From Mesorhizobium sp. (GTDB lineage Bacteria > Pseudomonadota > Alphaproteobacteria > Rhizobiales > Rhizobiaceae), in the NCBI RefSeq assembly GCF_016793485.1, contig NZ_JAEULZ010000016.1:281837-345836 (forward strand): a DNA stretch of 64,000 nucleotides, in the 5' to 3' direction. Both the position numbers and the translations under genes were made by a program. Positions 38,782-47,482 of this stretch are shown piece by piece. Each line of letters begins with the position of its first letter. Within the stretch, counting starts at the first letter, position 1. The notes below the pieces were generated by a model, which did no database searches, was not told the DNA's origin, and saw nothing but the letters and a program-made list of their open reading frames with translations.

Positions 38782-40293
38782 TCAGACATGCTTGCGTCCT
38801 CCCGCCCTGCGGAACCATTCGTCCGGATAGGGATACCACCAGTCCTGCACGACCGGCTTGTGGTCGATGATCACCATCTTCGTCCGGCGAAAGGCGTCAA
38901 GCCCCTGCCGGCCAAGTTCGCGCCCGATGCCGGATGCCTTCCAGCCGCCGAACGGCAGCGCGTCATTGTCGATCAGCGGGTTGTTGACCCACACCATGCC
39001 CGCTTCGAGTCGCTCGGCGGCTTCGTGCGCCTCGGCGAGGTCCTTGGTGAAGATCGACGCGCCAAGTCCGAACGGGCTGTCATTCGCGAGCTTGATCGCC
39101 TCGTCGAAATCCCTGACACGACAGATCGCCGCCACCGGCCCGAAACATTCCTCGCGGCAGATCGCCATGTCCGGGGTCACGCCCGTCAGGATCGTCGGCT
39201 CGTAGAACCAGCCGGTGTTGTGCGCGGGCGGAATGCGTCCGCCGGTCACCGCCGTGGCCCCATTTGCGATGGCATCATCCACTAGCCGCATCACCTTGGC
39301 GCGCGCTGCCTCGCTGACCAGCGGCCCGATCTCCGTCTCATCCATGCCGTTGCCGATGCGAAGCGCCCGGGTCTTCTGGACAAACAAATCGACGAATTCG
39401 TCATGCACGGACTCGACCACGAAGAACCGCTCGGCTGACGTGCAGACCTGTCCCGACAGATGGAATGCCGCCGTCACGCTGCCCGCCGCCGCAACCTCCA
39501 GCGGCGCATGCGCCGAAACGATCAGCGGGTCGCTGCCGCCAGCCTCGATCACGCAGGGCTTGGTCCGCTCGGCGCAAGCCACCGCGACGCGCCGCCCCGC
39601 CGCCACCGATCCCGTAAACGCCACCGCATGCGTCCGCTTCGATTCCACCAATGCCTTGCCGACATTCGCACCGCCGGGCAGGCAGGACACCAGCCCCTCC
39701 GGCAGCGAACGGAAAACCGCCATGTAGTCTAGCGTGGAGAGCGTCGTCGCTTCGGCCGGCTTGATGATGCAGGCATTGCCGGCCGCCAGCGACGCCGCCA
39801 CCGTCCAGCACATCAGCAGGATCGGGAAGTTGTAGGGCATGATGTGCACGGACACGCCGTAGGGCTCGTAACGCGCATACTGGAACGAGCCGGCCTGGGT
39901 CGTGCCTGCGATCTTGCCCGCTTCGTCGCGCGCCATCTCGGCATAGTAGCGGAAGATCGGCGCGCAATTGGCGATCTCTCCGATCGCCTCCGGATAGGGT
40001 TTGCCCATCTCGCGCACCATCAGTTCGGCACAGCGCGTGAAGTCGGCCGCCTCGATGGCGTTAGCGACCGCATGCAAATGCTTTGCCCGCGTCTTGGCGT
40101 CTAGCGCCTTCCAGCGCTTCTGCGCCTCCGTCGCGGCGGTGAGCGCCGCATCGATCTCCGCCTCGGTCGCCTCCGCGATGGCGCCGGCAGTGCCAAGTGT
40201 CGCGGGGTCGATGACGGGCCGCGCAAGTCCTGCCATGTCCCGATAGGTGGGGTTGATGAAATAGGCGGGGCGATCCGCCGAGAAGCTGCTCAT
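38782..40293 (-). CDS. NAD(P)-dependent aldehyde dehydrogenase
   Basis: A 503-residue ALDH-superfamily enzyme. MPYNFPILLMCWTVAASLA is the cofactor-domain signature and AFTGSVAAGRRVA is the Rossmann loop. The catalytic Glu segment is EAGGSDPLIV (ALDH usually has ELGG). The catalytic Cys lies in LSGQVCTSAERFFV. It would oxidise an aldehyde, for example gamma-glutamylaminobutyraldehyde, to the acid. The ATG at 40293 has TTAGGATC upstream. It starts 12 bases after the cupin gene stop. Confidence 0.88.
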   Translation of the reverse strand: MSSFSADRPAYFINPTYRDMAGLARPVIDPATLGTAGAIAEATEAEIDAALTAATEAQKRWKALDAKTRAKHLHAVANAIEAADFTRCAELMVREMGKPYPEAIGEIANCAPIFRYYAEMARDEAGKIAGTTQAGSFQYARYEPYGVSVHIMPYNFPILLMCWTVAASLAAGNACIIKPAEATTLSTLDYMAVFRSLPEGLVSCLPGGANVGKALVESKRTHAVAFTGSVAAGRRVAVACAERTKPCVIEAGGSDPLIVSAHAPLEVAAAGSVTAAFHLSGQVCTSAERFFVVESVHDEFVDLFVQKTRALRIGNGMDETEIGPLVSEAARAKVMRLVDDAIANGATAVTGGRIPPAHNTGWFYEPTILTGVTPDMAICREECFGPVAAICRVRDFDEAIKLANDSPFGLGASIFTKDLAEAHEAAERLEAGMVWVNNPLIDNDALPFGGWKASGIGRELGRQGLDAFRRTKMVIIDHKPVVQDWWYPYPDEWFRRAGGRKHV

Positions 40294-40304
40294 GATCCTA
40301 ACCA

Positions 40305-41030
40305 TCACCGGATCATGTAAACCTTCTTGATTGTCTCATGCACGGTGCACACGCCCTTCCAGTCCTGCGGGAAGAAGGCCGCCGTATCCGGCACGATCTC
40401 GATCACTTCTCCGCTCTCGTGCACATAGGTGCAGCGTCCTTCGAGGAAGTGGCAGAACTCGTCGCGCGTCACATGGCATTCCCACTTGCCCGGCGTGCAG
40501 ACCCACAGGCCGCATTCGGAACGGCCTTCCGGTCCCTTGTGGATTACCCGGCCCGACGTCCGGGACTCGCCCTCGATCATGGTCGGGATCACGCCCCAGT
40601 CCACAAGGTCGGTCTGCTCGAGCGGCTTCCTCATCAGTGGTGTCGTCGTCATTGTCTTTTCCTTATGAGCCGGCTCATCCTCGGCCAGAATATACGTGTT
40701 TCGGATAGCCTCATGGACGGTGCATTCGCCGGTCCAGCCGGCCGGGAACATCACCGCAGTACCGGCGTCCACCTCGATGACCTCGCCGCCGTCCTCGCGA
40801 TACGTCGCGCTCCCCGCCACGAAATGGCAGAGTTCGTCGCGCGGGATCGACAGCCGCCAGCGCCCCTCGGTGCAGACCCAGATGCCGACTTCCGGCCGGT
40901 TGCCCGGCCCCTTGTGCACGAGCCTGCCCGTCGAGCGCGACACGCCCTCGATTGCATCCGCCTGCACGCCCCAGTCGACAAGGTCGGTGCGGGTCGAGGC
41001 CTCGTAGAGATGCGGCGCGGACGAAGTCAC
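40305..41030 (-). CDS. Tandem cupin protein (two DUF861-type domains)
   Basis: A 241-residue protein made of two homologous cupins of about 115 residues. Each begins TDLVDWGV, then has GR(L/V)(V/I)HKGP, CHF(V/L)xG and a closing ECTVHEAIRN or VCTVHETIKK segment. DUF861 cupins are often small-molecule enzymes or sensors. The start is a GTG at 41030 overlapping the glycosyltransferase stop (GTGA). An internal ATG at 40652 has AAGGA 8 bases upstream, so the second cupin may also be made alone. Sequence upstream of 41030 in this frame is not protein-like. Confidence 0.75.
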   Translation of the reverse strand: MTSSAPHLYEASTRTDLVDWGVQADAIEGVSRSTGRLVHKGPGNRPEVGIWVCTEGRWRLSIPRDELCHFVAGSATYREDGGEVIEVDAGTAVMFPAGWTGECTVHEAIRNTYILAEDEPAHKEKTMTTTPLMRKPLEQTDLVDWGVIPTMIEGESRTSGRVIHKGPEGRSECGLWVCTPGKWECHVTRDEFCHFLEGRCTYVHESGEVIEIVPDTAAFFPQDWKGVCTVHETIKKVYMIR

Positions 41031-42301
41031 AGCAGCTTTTCCAGCAAGCCCGCGGCCTTCTCCGGACCGTTCTGCGCCTGCATGTGCTTCGACGTCGCCG
41101 CAAGCTTCGCCTGTATCGCCGGATCGCCGATGCAGGCGTCGAGCTTGGCGATCAGTTCCGCCTCCGTCCAGTCGTAGCGCGGCATCTTGAAGCCGTGTCC
41201 GGTCTCCTGCACGCGCGTGGCGTTGTCGTGGCCGTCCCACACATAAGGCATGATGATAGCCGGCTTGCCGAAGAACAGGCATTCGGTGAACGAGTTGTTG
41301 CCGCCATGGTGGATCACGGCATCGACCTGCGGGATGACCGAAGGCTGCGGGAACCAGCCATCGATGATCACATTGCCGGGCACGTCAGAATACTGGTCCT
41401 TGTATCCCCCGACATTGACCAGAGCGCGATACTTCGACTTCCCGATTGCCGCGATGATCCTCTTCAGCAACTCCGTATCGCCCGCGCCGAGCGAACCGAA
41501 CGACACATAGACCAGCGGCCCGTCATTATTCTTGGCGAAGGTCGGGACATCGTAGGCCGCCTCCTTGCGCACGCATCCCTCAAGATACTGGAACTGCTTG
41601 GGGTCCAGCGGAATATCGCGCTTGAACTTCACGCTCTCGGGATAGAGTAGCAGGTTGAGATGCGGCGACGCCTCGAAGAACTGGCCAATCGGATAGGGCG
41701 CTTCGTTGGTCGACTTCAGGAATTCGTTGAAGTCGTCGTGGATCGGCTTGATCACCTCGTTGAAGCGGTCGCGATAAGCCTTGTGGCCGGCATGGTCGTT
41801 CTCGCCGCAACCCGAAAGATGCGGCGGGATGCCCTCGTCCTCGATTTCATTTTCCGAGCAGGAGATGATGCGCACCCACGGCACGCCATATTGCTTGATC
41901 GCCGGGAACAGGATGACATTGTCGACGCAGATCACGTCCGGCTTGATCTTGGCCAGCACGCCGGGCAGGTCCTTCTGCGCCCATTTCGCGCTGTCGACGA
42001 TCGCCGTCCAGCAATCCTTCACGTAGTTGTCGATCTGGTCGTAGGGCGATTTCGCGAAGTTCGGGATGTGGCCGTTGATAAAATCCTCCCAGAATTTCGC
42101 CATCACCTCGGGCGGCATCGGCTCGGAAAGGTTCACCGGATGCGCCTCGAAGCCGTAGCCTTTGTAGACATCCACGAAGCCCGGATCGGAGAGGAAGACA
42201 GCCTTGTGCCCGCGCGCCTGCACAGCCTGCGCGATGCCGACCGAATTGAGCGCAGGCCCGTAGGCGGCCTCCGGGAAGAATGCGATTGTTTTCTGGGTCA
42301 T
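41027..42301 (-). CDS. UGT-type (GT1-like) glycosyltransferase, first paralogue
   Basis: A 424-residue GT-B protein. The N-terminal Rossmann part begins TIAFFPEAAYGPALNSVGIA. The donor-binding C-terminal part carries GPLVYVSFGSLGAGD and VDAVIHHGGNNSFTECLFFG, the macrolide-glycosyltransferase-like HHGG..T/S..E motif. It would use a nucleotide sugar to modify a small molecule. It sits between potA and the cupin gene, which is an odd place for such an enzyme. GGAGGC precedes the ATG at 42301. Confidence 0.8.
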   Translation of the reverse strand: MTQKTIAFFPEAAYGPALNSVGIAQAVQARGHKAVFLSDPGFVDVYKGYGFEAHPVNLSEPMPPEVMAKFWEDFINGHIPNFAKSPYDQIDNYVKDCWTAIVDSAKWAQKDLPGVLAKIKPDVICVDNVILFPAIKQYGVPWVRIISCSENEIEDEGIPPHLSGCGENDHAGHKAYRDRFNEVIKPIHDDFNEFLKSTNEAPYPIGQFFEASPHLNLLLYPESVKFKRDIPLDPKQFQYLEGCVRKEAAYDVPTFAKNNDGPLVYVSFGSLGAGDTELLKRIIAAIGKSKYRALVNVGGYKDQYSDVPGNVIIDGWFPQPSVIPQVDAVIHHGGNNSFTECLFFGKPAIIMPYVWDGHDNATRVQETGHGFKMPRYDWTEAELIAKLDACIGDPAIQAKLAATSKHMQAQNGPEKAAGLLEKLL

Positions 42302-42315
42302 GGAAGCCTCCGGTC

Positions 42316-43383
42316 TCAATGTCTGAAGATGCGTGTGTCGGCTGCCGACCAGCCGAGGTCCACCGTGTCGCCGACTGCAAGCGGCCGGCGGTCGGCGGTA
42401 TCCGCGGTCACGCGAATGAGGAAGGGTTTGTCGGCCAGCGGGGTCTTGACGTGAAGCTGCAGATCGAGCCCGTGATAGGCCAGGGCCACGACCCGCCCGC
42501 TCGTCCGGTTCGCGATATCATCGGCCGGGAACAGCACGATTCGTTCCGGTCGCACCGCCGCGATCGCCGCCGCGTCGTTTGCGATTTCGTCAGGTAGCGA
42601 ACCGGTAATAAGCGACCCGTCGCGCGCCTTGACGCCCTGCCCGGATACGCTGCCCTCGGCGAAATTCATCACGCCGATGAAGCCCGCCACGAACGCATCC
42701 GCGGGATGCTCGTAGACCGTATGCGGTGTGTCGCATTGCAGCAGCCGGCCGTCTTTCAGCACCGCCATGCGGTCGGCCATGACCAGCGCTTCCTCCTGGT
42801 CGTGCGTCACCACGATGAAGGTGATGCCGACCTCGTGCTGCAGGCGCTTCAGTTCGATCTGCATGTCGCCGCGCAGCTTCTTGTCGAGCGCGCCCAGCGG
42901 CTCATCCAGCAGCAGCACGCGCGGCCGCTTGATCAGCGCACGCGCCAGCGCCACGCGCTGCTTCTGGCCGCCCGAAAGCTGGTCCGGCTTGCGGTCGGCG
43001 AGCCCGCCGAGCTGCGTGGTCACCAGCATCTCATCGACTCGTGAGCGGATTTCGGAACCCGGCCTGCCCTCCATCTCCAGCCCGTATGAAATGTTGGCGC
43101 GCACGCTCATATGCGGGAACAGCGCATAGGACTGGAACATCAGGTTGACCGGCCGGCGGTTCGGCGGCGTGCGCGAGACGTCCGCGCCGTCGAGCAGGAT
43201 GCGCCCGCGCGTCGGCGTCTCGAAGCCGGCCAGCATGCGCAGCAGCGTGGTCTTGCCACATCCCGAGGGTCCGAGCAGCGCGAAGAACTCGTTCTCGCGG
43301 ATGGACAGCGACACGTCGTCGACGGCCGTCAGCGGGCCGAACTTCTTCGAGACGCCCTCGATCTCCAGCACGTCCCGGCTCAT
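42316..43383 (-). CDS. potA: Polyamine-type ABC transporter ATP-binding protein
   Basis: A 355-residue ATPase. Walker A GPSGCGKTT, signature LSGGQKQRVALARAL, Walker B LLLDEPLGALD, and a C-terminal TOBE domain with CDTPHTVYEHPADAFVAGFIG. It powers uptake with PotB, PotC and PotD. The ATG at 43383 overlaps the potC stop by 4 bases; the open frame extending to 44046 is antisense-like shadow of potC. The TOBE domain may tune activity. Confidence 0.93.
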   Translation of the reverse strand: MSRDVLEIEGVSKKFGPLTAVDDVSLSIRENEFFALLGPSGCGKTTLLRMLAGFETPTRGRILLDGADVSRTPPNRRPVNLMFQSYALFPHMSVRANISYGLEMEGRPGSEIRSRVDEMLVTTQLGGLADRKPDQLSGGQKQRVALARALIKRPRVLLLDEPLGALDKKLRGDMQIELKRLQHEVGITFIVVTHDQEEALVMADRMAVLKDGRLLQCDTPHTVYEHPADAFVAGFIGVMNFAEGSVSGQGVKARDGSLITGSLPDEIANDAAAIAAVRPERIVLFPADDIANRTSGRVVALAYHGLDLQLHVKTPLADKPFLIRVTADTADRRPLAVGDTVDLGWSAADTRIFRH

Positions 43384-44174
43384 TGCCCCACCATCCCCTT
43401 GTTCAGCCTCTGCGAGATGGCGAGCGCGATGACGCTGACCGCCATGACGATGGTGGCCAGCGCGTTGATCTCCGGCGTGATGCCGAAGCGGATCATCGAA
43501 TAGATCTGCATCGGCAGCGTCGTCGACGAACGTCCCGCGCCGGCCGTGAAGAAGGCGATGATGAACTCGTCCACCGACAGCGTGAAGGCGAGCAGTGCGC
43601 CCGCCACCACGGCTGGCAGGATGACCGGCAGCGTCACCCGCCTGAATGTCGTAAAGCCTGACGCGCCAAGGTCGGCGGAAGCCTCGGTGATCGACCAGTC
43701 GAAGCTTTTCAGCCGCGCCCGGACCACGGCGCAGACGAAGGCGAGGTTGAACACGACATGCGCCATCACGATCGTGTGCAGGCCCATCGTCACGTTGAGC
43801 ATCGAGAAGAAGGAGAGCAGCGCCACAGCCAGCACGATGTCCGGGATAATCATCGGCGCGAACACCAGCGCCTCCAGCACCGTCCCGCGCCGTCGCCGCG
43901 TCTCGACGCCGATCGCCAGCAGCGTGCCGAGCACGGTCGCGATTGCCGTGGACGCGACCGCCACGATCAGCGTGTTCAGCGCCGCGTGGAGAATGTCCGC
44001 GTTCGAGGCCAGAGACACATACCATTTCGTCGAGAAGCCCGACCACACGGTGGGTAGCCCGCCCTCATTGAAGGAAAGCGCCACCAGCACGGCGATCGGG
44101 ATGTACAGGAAGGCGAAGACGAGCACGAGCACCGTCGTGCCGCTGCGCCGCGCAGTCGCGGAACGTTCCGCCAT
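43380..44174 (-). CDS. potC: Polyamine-type ABC transporter permease PotC
   Basis: A 264-residue inner-membrane permease with six helices. The EAA loop SITEASADLGASGFTTFRRV contacts the ATPase. The ATG at 44174 has GGGAGGAAGC upstream and overlaps the potB stop (TGATG); GTG at 44177 is an alternative. Confidence 0.92.
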   Translation of the reverse strand: MAERSATARRSGTTVLVLVFAFLYIPIAVLVALSFNEGGLPTVWSGFSTKWYVSLASNADILHAALNTLIVAVASTAIATVLGTLLAIGVETRRRRGTVLEALVFAPMIIPDIVLAVALLSFFSMLNVTMGLHTIVMAHVVFNLAFVCAVVRARLKSFDWSITEASADLGASGFTTFRRVTLPVILPAVVAGALLAFTLSVDEFIIAFFTAGAGRSSTTLPMQIYSMIRFGITPEINALATIVMAVSVIALAISQRLNKGMVGQ

Positions 44175-45040
44175 CACGCTTCCTCCCGGGCCTGCGCGGT
44201 GCGCGTCGAGGCGCGATCCGCCGCATAGCCCTGCACCAGCAGGAGCAGCATCATGATCGCGATCAGCACGGCCGCGAGCGCCGCGCCGAAGGGCCAGTCG
44301 TTGGCGGTCAGGAACTGGTCGTAGACGAGGTTGCCGATCATCTGGAAGCGCCCGCCGCCAAGCAGCGCCGGCGTCACGAAATTGCCGATCGACAATACGA
44401 AGACGAACACCGCGCCTGCCGCGATGCCGGGCAGCGTCAGCGGCAGGATGATGCGGCGGAAGGTGGTGACGGCCGAGCCGCCAAGGTCGCGCGAGGCTTC
44501 GGCGAGTTCTGGATTCAGCCGCGACAGCGGCGCGTAGCAGGCGAGGATGACGAAGGGCAGGTAGTTATAGACCAGCCCGGCGATGACCGCGCCCTCGGTG
44601 TAGAGCATGGACGGCGGCTCGCCCGTATAGCCGAACCAGCGCAGCACCTGTGTCACCAGTCCCTCGCGGTTGAGCAGCACGATCCAGGCATAGGTGCGGA
44701 TCAGGTAGTTCGACCAGAACGGCAGCACCGCGAAGAACAGCAGCACCGGCTGCAGCGAGCGCCGGCACGAGGCGATGGCGTAGGCCGCAGCGTAACCGAT
44801 GACGACCGCGATCAGCGTCGCGGTTCCGGCGATGCGCGCCGACCGCAGGAAGATGCCCGCGTAGAGCGGGTCGAAGACCTTGGCGAAATTCTCCAGCGTG
44901 AAGGTGTAGTCGACGCCGCCATAGATTCCGCGCTGGAAGAAGGCCAGAGCCAGCACCAGCCCACACGGCACGACCATCAGGCCGATCAGCCATGCCAGCG
45001 CCGGCGCCATGAGGAAGGCGGGACGGGAGTTGGTCGTCAC
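44174..45040 (-). CDS. potB: Polyamine-type ABC transporter permease PotB
   Basis: A 288-residue permease with six helices; the EAA loop is ELAEASRDLGGSAVTTFRRI. The preferred start is GTG at 45040 (TTNSRPAFLMAPALAW follows). Continuing upstream to 45127 would translate into the large inverted repeat, which is unlikely. It is separated from potD by 252 bases that contain this repeat. Confidence 0.9.
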   Translation of the reverse strand: MTTNSRPAFLMAPALAWLIGLMVVPCGLVLALAFFQRGIYGGVDYTFTLENFAKVFDPLYAGIFLRSARIAGTATLIAVVIGYAAAYAIASCRRSLQPVLLFFAVLPFWSNYLIRTYAWIVLLNREGLVTQVLRWFGYTGEPPSMLYTEGAVIAGLVYNYLPFVILACYAPLSRLNPELAEASRDLGGSAVTTFRRIILPLTLPGIAAGAVFVFVLSIGNFVTPALLGGGRFQMIGNLVYDQFLTANDWPFGAALAAVLIAIMMLLLLVQGYAADRASTRTAQAREEA

Positions 45041-45091
45041 GACACGCCGGCAGTTTGCGTGGAGAGACTGGCGAGGCTTGTTGCCCTTTCG

Positions 45092-45250
45092 CGCCCCCCT
45101 CTGTCCTGCCGTACATCTCCCCCACATGGGGGGAGATCAGCCGTCACAAGCGGATCTGCCAATTGCCCACGCCGCAATGCGCGCGGCGTCCTCGAAGCCA
45201 GCCAATCTCCCCCCATGTGGGGGAGATGTACGGCAGGACAGAGGGGGGCG
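45092..45250. repeat. Perfect 46-bp inverted repeat between potD and potB
   Basis: The left arm 45092-45137 and right arm 45205-45250 are exact reverse complements over 46 bases, with a 67-base spacer. Each arm contains a smaller palindrome ATCTCCCCCC.ATG.TGGGGGAGAT. A related single copy occurs at 63692-63722. In mRNA it would form a very stable stem that could protect potD transcripts and reduce read-through into potBCA. No transposase or target duplication is visible. Confidence 0.9.
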
Positions 45251-45292
45251 ACATAGAGCACGTCCGTCAACCGCTAGCTGAATGGCGAGCGC

Positions 45293-46351
45293 CTACTGCG
45301 CCGCCTTGATCTCGCTGACGATGCGCGAGTATTCGCGCTGCGCCTCGCCGACATCGCGCAGCACCTCGTACTTGGTCAGTTCGCCGACAGGCATCGCCAT
45401 GTTCGGATAGCTGGCCGACAGTTCGGCCGGCAGGCTGTCCATCGCCGCCTTGTTCGGCACCTTGTAGAGGATGTTCTCCGCCGCCCAGGCGTGGTTCTTG
45501 CCGTCCAGCATGAAGTTGATGAACTGGAAGGCCGCGTCCTTGTTCTCCGAGGCCTTCATGACGACCATCGTATCCACCCAGAGGTCGGAACCTTCCTTCG
45601 GGATCACATACTTGATGTCCTTGTTGTCGGTGATGCCGTAGTTGCACCAGCCGTCCCAGGCCTGCACCATCACTGCCTCGCCGGACACCAGCTTGGAATA
45701 GAAGGTCGTGTCGTCATAGGCGAGCAGCGTCTTCTTGGCATCGATCAGCGTGTTCTTCACCTGCTCCATCTTCGCTGGGTCCGTTTCGTTGACCGAGAAG
45801 CCGTCAGCGAGTTGGCCGGCGGCCAGCAGCCAGCGGTCGGTCGCCAGCATCGTGGTCTTGCCCTTCACGGCGTCCGACGGCTTCAGCAGGTCGTTCCACG
45901 ACGTCGGCTCGGCCGTCACGATATCGGACCGGTAGCAGAGGCCGGTCGTGCCCCAGGTGTAGGGCACCGAAAACGTGTTGCCGGGATCGTAGGCGAGAGC
46001 GGCCGCCTCAGGATAGAGATTGGCCAGGTTCGGCACCTTCGAGGCGTCGATCGTTTCGGCCAGTCCCATCTTCTGCAGCACTTCGGCGAAGGGCGAGGAG
46101 ACGAACACGACGTCGTAGCCCTTGCCGCCCGAGGCGATCAGCTTGCCCATGATCTCTTCGTTGGTGGCGTGCTTGACGATCTCGCCGGTGTTGCCGGTCG
46201 CAGCCTTGAACGCGTCCATGGCGTCGGGCGCCATGTAGCCGTCCCAGTTGGAGATGACGAGGTTGGCGGCGCTTGCCGTCGAGGCCATGGCCGCGAGCGT
46301 CAGGCCGAGCAGGATGGGGCGCGCGCCCGCACGGTTATTCGTGATCTTCAT
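45293..46351 (-). CDS. potD: Polyamine-type periplasmic substrate-binding protein
   Basis: A 352-residue exported protein. The Sec signal peptide (GARPILLGLTLAAMASTASA) is cut before ANLVISNWDGYMAPD, the normal PotD/PotF mature start. AYDPGNTFSVPYTWGTTGL and QAWDGWCNYGI are family segments lining the binding cleft. It delivers the ligand to PotBC. Its distance from potB and its own promoter suggest higher expression. The ligand could be a polyamine or a larger modified amine. Confidence 0.92.
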   Translation of the reverse strand: MKITNNRAGARPILLGLTLAAMASTASAANLVISNWDGYMAPDAMDAFKAATGNTGEIVKHATNEEIMGKLIASGGKGYDVVFVSSPFAEVLQKMGLAETIDASKVPNLANLYPEAAALAYDPGNTFSVPYTWGTTGLCYRSDIVTAEPTSWNDLLKPSDAVKGKTTMLATDRWLLAAGQLADGFSVNETDPAKMEQVKNTLIDAKKTLLAYDDTTFYSKLVSGEAVMVQAWDGWCNYGITDNKDIKYVIPKEGSDLWVDTMVVMKASENKDAAFQFINFMLDGKNHAWAAENILYKVPNKAAMDSLPAELSASYPNMAMPVGELTKYEVLRDVGEAQREYSRIVSEIKAAQ

Positions 46352-46474
46352 TGCAGACTCCCATTGTCCGAGTATCGGATTGTCCCAGTACAGCTTCCGC
46401 TTTCTAACGGCGCGCGACGAGTGGCCCGCACAGCACGTCAGATGTTCCCCGGCTTTTCGCCGATTTTCGCAACA

Positions 46475-46501
46475 GTATTATTGAAACAAAAAGAACGTCA
46501 A
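46475..46501 (-). promoter_or_regulatory. Candidate sigma-70 promoter of potD
   Basis: On the minus strand TTGACG (46501-46496) and TAATAC (46480-46475) are separated by 15 bases; shifting the -10 to ATACTG gives 17. It lies 124 bases upstream of potD in the divergent region shared with the GntR gene. Confidence 0.4.
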
Positions 46502-46540
46502 TCCATAATCGGCATCTTCGGCGTCCCAGGTAGCCATTCG

Positions 46541-47482
46541 ATGCAGACCGTTCCCAAGCGACCCCGTTCGAACCATCTGGATCTCGCCCAGCGTATCCTC
46601 GACGCGGTGCGCCAAGGCGGCTTCCGGTTAGGAGACCGCCTGCCGGAGCAGCAGGTCGCCACGCTCTGCAATGTTTCCCGCACACCAGTGCGCGCCGCCC
46701 TGCACCTTCTATCCGAGCAGGGCGTTGTCGTGTGGGAAAAGGCGACGGGCTTCACGTTGGCCGTCGATCCCGCCGCTACCCTCGGGGCCGCCGCGGAGCT
46801 ACCCAGCGCCGACGAAGACAGGCTTGCGGACTCAATCCTACGCGACCGCGCCGCCCGCCGACTGGACGGCACTGTTACGGCGGCCGGCTTGTCCCGACGG
46901 TACCGAAAGGAAAAACGAACGGTACTAAAGTCTCTAAAAATACTGGAAGCGGAAAACTGGCTCGAGAAGGCGCCAGGCCAATCATGGCTTTTCCGCCCCG
47001 CGCAAGAAGGTCCCGAAGCGATCGCCGAAAGCTATGACTACCGCTTGCTGCTCGAACCGGCCTCGCTTCTGGAGCCGGGCTTCCGCGCCGACGAGACGCA
47101 GTCGAGCGCACTGCGCCTGGGCATGGAGGCCCAGCTTGCCTCGCCTGAATCCGCCTTCGACATCCGCGAGTTCCAGCGTCTCGATCTTGCCTTCCACGGC
47201 ATGGTCGCGCGCGGCGCGGCGAACCGTTTTGTTGGCCAGTCTCTTGCCGATCACCTGCGACTGCGCCGCTTGCCCGGCATGCTCCACGGCGTCAACGTCT
47301 TTCGCCTCAAGCAGTCGACACGCGAGCATCTCGCCATCCTCGACCAGATCGAAGCCGGGCAGTTTGAAGCTGCGGCCGATCTGATGCGCCTGCACCTGCG
47401 GTTGTCGCGTAGCCAGCGGCCACAGGCCGCAAGCCGCGGCGCGCCGGTTCTCCCCGCTGCCGCCGAAAGGCGCGGTCGATGA
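46541..47482 (+). CDS. GntR-family regulator with two winged-helix domains
   Basis: A 313-residue regulator. The first winged helix (about residues 12-75) has QRILDAVRQGGFRLGDRLPE and QQVATLCNVSRTPVRAALHL. A second helix-turn-helix-like region follows (about 95-150: LSRRYRKEKRTVLKSLKILE). An FCD-like helical ligand domain forms the C-terminal half. Divergent from potD and overlapping the second glycosyltransferase by 4 bases, so it probably controls the whole pot/glycosyltransferase cluster. The long frame upstream (from 45491) is a shadow of potD. Confidence 0.82.
   Translation: MQTVPKRPRSNHLDLAQRILDAVRQGGFRLGDRLPEQQVATLCNVSRTPVRAALHLLSEQGVVVWEKATGFTLAVDPAATLGAAAELPSADEDRLADSILRDRAARRLDGTVTAAGLSRRYRKEKRTVLKSLKILEAENWLEKAPGQSWLFRPAQEGPEAIAESYDYRLLLEPASLLEPGFRADETQSSALRLGMEAQLASPESAFDIREFQRLDLAFHGMVARGAANRFVGQSLADHLRLRRLPGMLHGVNVFRLKQSTREHLAILDQIEAGQFEAAADLMRLHLRLSRSQRPQAASRGAPVLPAAAERRGR

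Noticed and set aside
43384-44046. N-terminal extension of PotA
   Set aside because: Lies over potC in another frame; PotA starts normally at 43383.
45092-45250. Insertion sequence or MITE
   Set aside because: No transposase, and no direct repeats flank the arms (bases before 45092 and after 45250 differ). Kept as a repeat only.
45491-46540. Long N-terminal extension of the GntR regulator
   Set aside because: It is antisense to potD; the normal winged-helix start is at 46541.
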